Positions 59,726-64,000 of a stretch of DNA of 64,000 nt are shown here, piece after piece. This DNA is from Ga0077527 sp945862135 (GTDB lineage: Bacteria; Pseudomonadota; Gammaproteobacteria; Burkholderiales; SG8-41). Each line of letters starts with the position of its first letter. Within the stretch, counting starts at the first letter, position 1. The stretch spans positions 58,102 to 122,101 of the forward strand of contig CAXNMF010000011.1 in NCBI GenBank assembly GCA_964203275.1, written 5' to 3'. The translations under genes were made by a program, and so were the position numbers. The notes beneath the pieces are model-generated. The model was not told the origin of the DNA, searched no databases, and worked only from the letters and a program-made list of their open reading frames with translations.

Positions 59726-60481
59726 ATGCTCCGCATCCTGATCGTTGTCGTCATCGCCGTCATCGCCTTCGCCGCCTGGAACAAGAAACGTCCGGGTGAT
59801 CCCGCAATGCTGGACATATCCGCGCATCGCCCCCTGAAAACCTACAACCTGACCGAAGTCGATGCCGGCTATTCCGAAGCCGTGCTGCATGGCTGGCGCG
59901 TGCTGGTCAGCAAGCAGTTGTTGGCGCAGGACGGCGCGCTTGCGCAGCAGGTGCTGAACCTGCTCGATGCCCAGCTCGATACCATCCAGTCCAAAGTGCC
60001 ATTGAAGGCGGTGCAGGCGCTGCAGGCGGCGCCGATCTGGCTGGAACTGCAAACGCAGGGGCTGCGCGGCGCGCAATATCACTGGTCCGCTGACTGGCTG
60101 AGCAATAACGGTTACGACCCGCGCAAGGCGCAGGCGGTGGAAATCAGCAGTGCCCGGGATTATCTGGAGTGGTCGCAGCTGCAGCCTTCGATCATTCTGC
60201 ACGAATTGGCGCACGCCTATCACGACCGGGTGCTGGGCAAGGATCATCCGGAATTAATTGCGGCCTTCAACGCGGCCGTGAATCGCGGCCTGTATGAATC
60301 GGTGGCCAGCGCGCAGGGGCCGGTGGGGCGGGCTTACGGGCTGAACAACTATCTGGAGTTTTTTGCGGAACTGAGCGAGGCCTACTTTGTGCGCAACGAT
60401 TTTTTCCCGTTCACGCGTGAAGAGTTGCGCCAGTATGACGCCGTGGGCTATGCAATGATCGAGAGCGTGTGGAATCAATGA
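59726..60481 (+). CDS. putative zinc metallopeptidase
   Basis: 251 aa with an N-terminal TM/signal anchor (MLRILIVVVIAVIAFAAW). The zinc motif HELAHAYH lies near residues 155-162, and a downstream NNYLEFFAELSEAYFVRN supplies the likely third ligand Glu, a gluzincin layout. It may work in the periplasm. Family not recognised beyond this. Confidence 0.72.
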   Translation: MLRILIVVVIAVIAFAAWNKKRPGDPAMLDISAHRPLKTYNLTEVDAGYSEAVLHGWRVLVSKQLLAQDGALAQQVLNLLDAQLDTIQSKVPLKAVQALQAAPIWLELQTQGLRGAQYHWSADWLSNNGYDPRKAQAVEISSARDYLEWSQLQPSIILHELAHAYHDRVLGKDHPELIAAFNAAVNRGLYESVASAQGPVGRAYGLNNYLEFFAELSEAYFVRNDFFPFTREELRQYDAVGYAMIESVWNQ

Positions 60482-60601
60482 ACCGTTGGCATGGGGTGCG
60501 TAACGGCGTTTGTGGCTGAGTCACCGGATTGACGTTCCCCGATAGGCGCCATCGGTCTTACGTATAATTCCTGCAGACGCAGACGTGACACGGAGCCCCA
60601 C

Positions 60602-61651
60602 TTGAGCCGCTTGCTTGACCAGATTCGCGACGCAGCGCTGAAACGGCTCGGCAAGGCGGCGCCCGTCGCCGACGCCCCGTCTGCTGCGACACCGGGTGCT
60701 GACGCCGGAAGCAGCCAGAGCTCCTCCAGTCTTCTGGTCCAGGCCATGCAGCGCAGTGCCCGCGCCGGCGCTGATGCGGCCGGGGCCGACAGCATTTCGA
60801 CGCAGATCCAGGATGAATTGCGGTCGTCGGCGCTGACCGGTGCGCGCGCAGAAGCCAACCGGGAGGCGGCGCAGGTAGCGGTGGCCGACACGGAGGCTGA
60901 CCGGACGCTGCGGATTGCCGCGGAGAAGCGTGCACAGGCGGATGCCCAGGCCGCTGCGGCTGCCCGGCTGCGACTCACTGAAGAGCAGCACGCCGCGGGT
61001 GCCCTGCAGGAGCGTATGGCTGCGGAGACTGCTGCTGTGCAGGCAGCAGAAGCGCGAGTGGCTGCGGAACAGGCTGCTGAGCAGGCGGCGCGGGCCAAGG
61101 CGGCCGAGCTTGAGCGATTGACCCGGCTGGAGCAGGAGCGCGAACAGATTGAGATAGCGGCCGAGGCGGCGGCCCGTGATCGTGCCCGGGCGGATGCGGA
61201 AGTCGAGGCGAGGGCGCGAACGCTGGAACGCCAGCAGCTCAAGGCGGCAAATGCAGCGCGGCAGCGTGCTGAATCGGAACGCATTGCGCTGCAACGGCAA
61301 AAGGGCAGGGCTGAGGCTGAAGCCACCAGATTCCCGGCCTCGCAACCAGATGCGGTTACTGCTCATTCCGCTGCGCAGACCGTGGCCGATGAAGGGGCCG
61401 GGCCCCTTGCGCCGGCGCCGCTATCGCCTGCAACCCGTCACCCTCTGCCGCGCTTGGCGGTGGCCGCAATGGCCGCGGCTGCGGTGTTCGGACTGGGTTA
61501 CTGGACCGGATTGCCTGATCCGGGAGTGCCCGCGAATGTGCATGAGGCGAATGCCGGGCGGCCGTCAGTGCTGGCCTTGCAGCTTGATCGTGATGTCGAT
61601 GCGCTGTCGCGGCGCCTCGGTTCCGGTCCGGATCGCGCCAGCAAAAAATAA
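60602..61651 (+). CDS. Ala/Glu-rich coiled-coil membrane protein
   Basis: 349 aa; TTG start with GGAG 6 nt before it. A short N-terminal helix is followed by a long Ala/Glu/Arg-rich coiled coil (about 70-245), a Pro/Ala linker, one TM helix (about 281-300, LAVAAMAAAAVFGLGYWTG), and a short tail. The TM near the C-terminus suggests a single-pass cytoplasmic-coil protein. No function assigned. Confidence 0.65.
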   Translation: MSRLLDQIRDAALKRLGKAAPVADAPSAATPGADAGSSQSSSSLLVQAMQRSARAGADAAGADSISTQIQDELRSSALTGARAEANREAAQVAVADTEADRTLRIAAEKRAQADAQAAAAARLRLTEEQHAAGALQERMAAETAAVQAAEARVAAEQAAEQAARAKAAELERLTRLEQEREQIEIAAEAAARDRARADAEVEARARTLERQQLKAANAARQRAESERIALQRQKGRAEAEATRFPASQPDAVTAHSAAQTVADEGAGPLAPAPLSPATRHPLPRLAVAAMAAAAVFGLGYWTGLPDPGVPANVHEANAGRPSVLALQLDRDVDALSRRLGSGPDRASKK

Positions 61652-61712
61652 GCGTTTATCGGCAATGCCCGAGTGCTGCCTGCTCGATAGGAACGCGGCC
61701 GTCGCCGATGCT

Positions 61713-62039
61713 TTAGCGGATGGGGTGAGGCAGTTGCGCGCGCAGGCTGCGCACCACCAGTTCGAGTCCGCGGATGCGTTCCAGCAATGACACCGTCAGC
61801 GCGACACCCTGCCATTCGAGTTCGAAGTGGGTCCGCAGGCGATAGGCCATACGTACGGCGATCAGGCATTCGCCGCTGAACACCCGAGCCGCGGCATCGG
61901 GGTTGACGGGTTTTACTACGCCGTATTCCACCAATTCGTTTAATTCCGCTTCGGTCAATCCGGACAGGTCGGCAAGCTCCGTCAGCGAGAAGGCTTGATC
62001 GTCGATCAGCCATGTGGCTGAGGTCATTTCAGTGTTCAT
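61713..62039 (-). CDS. cbpM: chaperone modulator CbpM
   Basis: 108 aa, MerR-like: FSLTELADLSGLTEAELNELVEYGVVKP and VRMAYRLRTHFELEWQGVALTVSLLERI. CbpM binds the J-domain of CbpA and inhibits it. I use the Met of MNTEMTSATW, which overlaps the cbpA stop by 11 nt, so the two are coupled. Confidence 0.9.
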   Translation of the reverse strand: MNTEMTSATWLIDDQAFSLTELADLSGLTEAELNELVEYGVVKPVNPDAAARVFSGECLIAVRMAYRLRTHFELEWQGVALTVSLLERIRGLELVVRSLRAQLPHPIR

Positions 62040-62958
62040 GTGTGGTCTCCGTTTGCGCCAGCGCGCGGGGATTGAATGTCGAGATGTCGGCCAACTGCTG
62101 GAACAGCGCGAGTTCCAGTTCATTCGGTGCCGATGGCACTGCGATTTGCACGATGGCATACAGGTTTCCGGCCTTGTCGCCGGGCAAGGGCAAGCCGCGA
62201 CCGGACAAGCGCAGATGCCGTCCGCCCTGGGTGTTGGGTGGTACTTTGAGGCGCACCGCGCCGGTGAGGGTGGGCACATCAATGCTGGCGCCAAGCACGG
62301 CTTCCCACGGCGTCAGTTGCAGATCGAGATAGAGGTCATGGCCGCTGACCCGGAACAGGGGATGCGGCTGCAATTTGACATGAACGTAGAGGTCACCGTC
62401 GCGTCCGCCATTGATGCCCTTGCCGCCACGACCGCTGAGCCGCAGGCGTTGCCCGTCAGTGGCGCCTTTGGGGACGCGGACCTTGAAGGTGCGCGGCACG
62501 CGATGCATGTGGCCCTGCGCATCGGCTTCGGGCATGGTCAGATTCAGTTCGACTTCGGTGCCGCTGCCGGCCTGTTCCAGTGAGATCTGCGTGGTGACGT
62601 CGTAGTCCTGTCCGGGCATGCGGATATTCCGGCCACGGGACATGCCGGCGAACAGGTCGGCAAGATCAGCATCGTCAAACGAGAACGGTGATCCGCCATG
62701 CTGCTGTCCCCAGTCCGGTGGCGGCTGGAAGTCCTGTCCCGGGCGGTGGCTGCCCAGTTGATCGTAGGCGGCGCGTTTTTCGGGGTTCTTCAGTGTTTCG
62801 TAGGCTTCCGCGACGGCTTTGAATTTTTCTTCGCCTTGCGGATCTTTGGATACGTCCGGATGGTATTTGTGCGCGAGTTTGCGATAGGCCTTCTTGACAG
62901 CATCGGTGGTCGCATCGCGGGCGATGCCGAGGGTGTCGTAATAGTCCTTGTATTTCAC
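62029..62958 (-). CDS. cbpA: curved-DNA-binding DnaJ-like protein CbpA
   Basis: 309-aa co-chaperone. J domain with HPD at 33-35 (KYHPDVSKDPQGEEKF), a Gly/Phe-containing linker, and two C-terminal substrate-binding domains (VPRTFKVRVPKGATDGQRLRLSGRGGKG; LKVPPNTQGGRHLRLSGRGLP). No zinc-finger region, so it is the CbpA rather than the DnaJ type. Operon with cbpM. Confidence 0.94.
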   Translation of the reverse strand: MKYKDYYDTLGIARDATTDAVKKAYRKLAHKYHPDVSKDPQGEEKFKAVAEAYETLKNPEKRAAYDQLGSHRPGQDFQPPPDWGQQHGGSPFSFDDADLADLFAGMSRGRNIRMPGQDYDVTTQISLEQAGSGTEVELNLTMPEADAQGHMHRVPRTFKVRVPKGATDGQRLRLSGRGGKGINGGRDGDLYVHVKLQPHPLFRVSGHDLYLDLQLTPWEAVLGASIDVPTLTGAVRLKVPPNTQGGRHLRLSGRGLPLPGDKAGNLYAIVQIAVPSAPNELELALFQQLADISTFNPRALAQTETTHEH

Positions 62959-63103
62959 GGTTGTTTTTTCGTTGTTTTGGATGAATCGTCAATCCCCTAA
63001 GTTACCCGAGCGTTTCCGATTGATGTGTGTGGCAGCGTGCATACTTGCTGCGCCGGCCTCTCCATACCTGCAGCGGTAATCAACAATCCTGGAGAAACCT
63101 GAT

Positions 63104-63607
63104 ATGAATAAATTACTTATGGCGTCAGCGGTTGCTGCCGCTCTTGTGGCCGGTCAGGCATCCGCGCAGATGATGTCTTCTCCGAAGATGTCATCTCCGC
63201 AGTGGTATGTGGGTGCCGGCGCCGGATCGGTCAAGAACGATAACCGTGAAGATTCGTGGAAGCTCTACGCGGGCTACCAGTTTGATCGTACCTGGGGCGC
63301 CGAAGTGGCCTACAACGACCTCGGGCAATATCGCGGTGGCGACATCGAATCGTGGTCGCTGGCGGGAACCGGCACGATCCCGCTGAATGAAAGCTGGGCG
63401 TTAATGGCGAAACTGGGTGCGACTTCCAACCGCTCCGATTTTGCAGGCGGCGGCAATCACACGCTGCTGGCCGGCGTGGGTGTCAGCTACAGCTTCACCA
63501 AAAACGTCGGTGTGCGTCTGGAATATGAAGATTTCGGCAAGTTGGCGGACAGCGGTAACGACTCCCGCGGCAAGAATGTAGCGCTCAGCGTCAAATTTGG
63601 GTTCTGA
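63104..63607 (+). CDS. outer-membrane beta-barrel (OmpA-like) protein
   Basis: 167 aa with signal peptide (LLMASAVAAALVAGQASA), then YVGAGAGSVKNDN, WKLYAGYQFDRTWGAEVAYNDLG and alternating aromatic/polar strands ending VALSVKFGF, a C-terminal Phe for barrel assembly. It resembles small porin-fold opacity-like proteins. GGAGAAA precedes the ATG. Followed by a strong terminator. Confidence 0.88.
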   Translation: MNKLLMASAVAAALVAGQASAQMMSSPKMSSPQWYVGAGAGSVKNDNREDSWKLYAGYQFDRTWGAEVAYNDLGQYRGGDIESWSLAGTGTIPLNESWALMAKLGATSNRSDFAGGGNHTLLAGVGVSYSFTKNVGVRLEYEDFGKLADSGNDSRGKNVALSVKFGF

Positions 63608-63623
63608 GACCAATCAGGTATAA

Positions 63624-63649
63624 AAAAACCGGGCAGGAGCCCGGTTTTT
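63624..63649 (+). terminator. Rho-independent terminator after the barrel gene
   Basis: Perfect 11-bp stem AAAAACCGGGC / GCCCGGTTTTT with a 4-nt AGGA loop. The A-rich left side lets it work in both directions, also for the convergent gene on the right. Confidence 0.92.
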
Positions 63650-63690
63650 CTTTGGGTTCGGCGGTCACATTACTTTCGGATCTGAGATTT

Positions 63691-64000
63691 CTAAAGGCGA
63701 TCGTCCATCCGGCGCAGGCGATCCGCGATGACGCGCATCATTTGCAACGCAAAATTCGGTGTTTGTTGCACCAGGAATTTGAAGCGTTTTTCGTTGATTT
63801 CGACGAGCCGGCAGGCGGTTTTCGCGATGGCGGTGGCGCTGCGCGGCACGTTGTCCAGCAGGGCCATCTCACCCAGCACACCACCGGGTCCGAGGTGCTC
63901 CACCAGTTTGCCTTTGACCAGAAGGTCGACTTCGCCTTCGACCACAACGTACATGGCGCTGCCGGCATCACCTTCGTTGAAAATGGACTGACCCGCCGCA
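63691..64000 (-). CDS. cyclic-nucleotide-binding-domain protein, 5' end outside window
   Basis: C-terminal end of a Crp/Fnr-type cNMP-binding domain. Reading from the right edge gives AAGQSIFNEGDAGSAMYVVVEGEVDLLVKGK (in two pieces) and LGEMALLDNVPRSATAIAKTACRLVEI, the phosphate-binding cassette with E and R-type residues. It ends FALQMMRVIADRLRRMDDRL. No HTH follows, so it is not Crp; it may be a stand-alone sensor or part of a larger protein. Confidence 0.85.
   Translation of the reverse strand, partial: AAGQSIFNEGDAGSAMYVVVEGEVDLLVKGKLVEHLGPGGVLGEMALLDNVPRSATAIAKTACRLVEINEKRFKFLVQQTPNFALQMMRVIADRLRRMDDRL

Noticed and set aside
1..64000. tRNA or rRNA genes
   Set aside because: No cloverleaf with GTTCRANNC-type arms or rRNA-like sequence was noticed; a tRNAscan run would be decisive.

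Overview
The window looks like a chromosomal segment of a GC-rich betaproteobacterium (Burkholderiales/Rhodocyclales/Nitrosomonadales-like). The grounds are the rpsF-priB-rpsR-rplI-dnaB block with priB inside it, the divergent tesA/ybbA-ybbP arrangement, three Bug/TctC periplasmic binding proteins, and a formate dehydrogenase cluster with DUF3305/DUF3306 partners. No tRNA, rRNA, CRISPR array or intact transposase was seen.

Layout. 1-5685: two-partner secretion pair, a large Gly-rich TpsA exoprotein (cut by the left edge) and its TpsB transporter, frameshifted here. 5711-8873: ribosomal/primosome operon, then dnaB. 8895-12028 (minus): PIN-PhoH ATPase, Bcp peroxiredoxin and tRNA 2-selenouridine synthase mnmH. 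12079-13137: selD with an in-frame TGA at its catalytic position, so SelD is itself a selenoprotein. 13159-20127: tesA, ybbA-ybbP, rmuC, mtfA and glk. 20589-23354: a ModA-like periplasmic protein in an operon with a hybrid histidine kinase. 23552-28246: Bug protein, N-formylglutamate amidohydrolase, LysR regulator and a second Bug protein. 28351-30503: small accessory genes separated by REP-like inverted repeats.

30527-42847 and 46490-58205 form one functional theme split by a catabolic insert: a molybdenum/tungsten formate dehydrogenase with almost everything needed to feed it. The minus-strand genes mobA, fdhD and moaA face a plus-strand operon of DUF3305, DUF3306, a multi-[4Fe-4S] protein, a TorD chaperone, a small Tat protein, fdhA (Cys form), fdhB, a lipoprotein, fdhC and a small tail gene. 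After the insert (TRAP-type binding protein, VOC protein, Bug protein, Gfo/Idh oxidoreductase; 42944-46433) come moeA, an HTH-periplasmic-binding-protein-fold regulator, tupBCA (tungstate), a MOT1-type transporter (frameshifted), a FecCD-type ABC pair, modABC (modA frameshifted), mobB, moaD and moaE. moaC and a mogA/moaB gene are not in the window.

58206-59591 resembles an integron remnant without an integrase: an attI-like core site, one cassette with a secreted protein and a canonical attC, then an Imm27-type immunity gene and a small membrane protein. 59726-64000 holds a putative zinc peptidase, an Ala-rich coiled-coil membrane protein, cbpA-cbpM, an outer-membrane beta-barrel protein, and the end of a cyclic-nucleotide-binding-domain gene cut by the right edge.

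Most notable points: the selenocysteine-type SelD beside mnmH while the local formate dehydrogenase uses Cys; four Mo/W-type uptake systems in 8 kb; the integrase-less attI-like/attC cassette; the ModA-like protein/hybrid kinase pair; and three single-base frameshifts in otherwise well-conserved genes.
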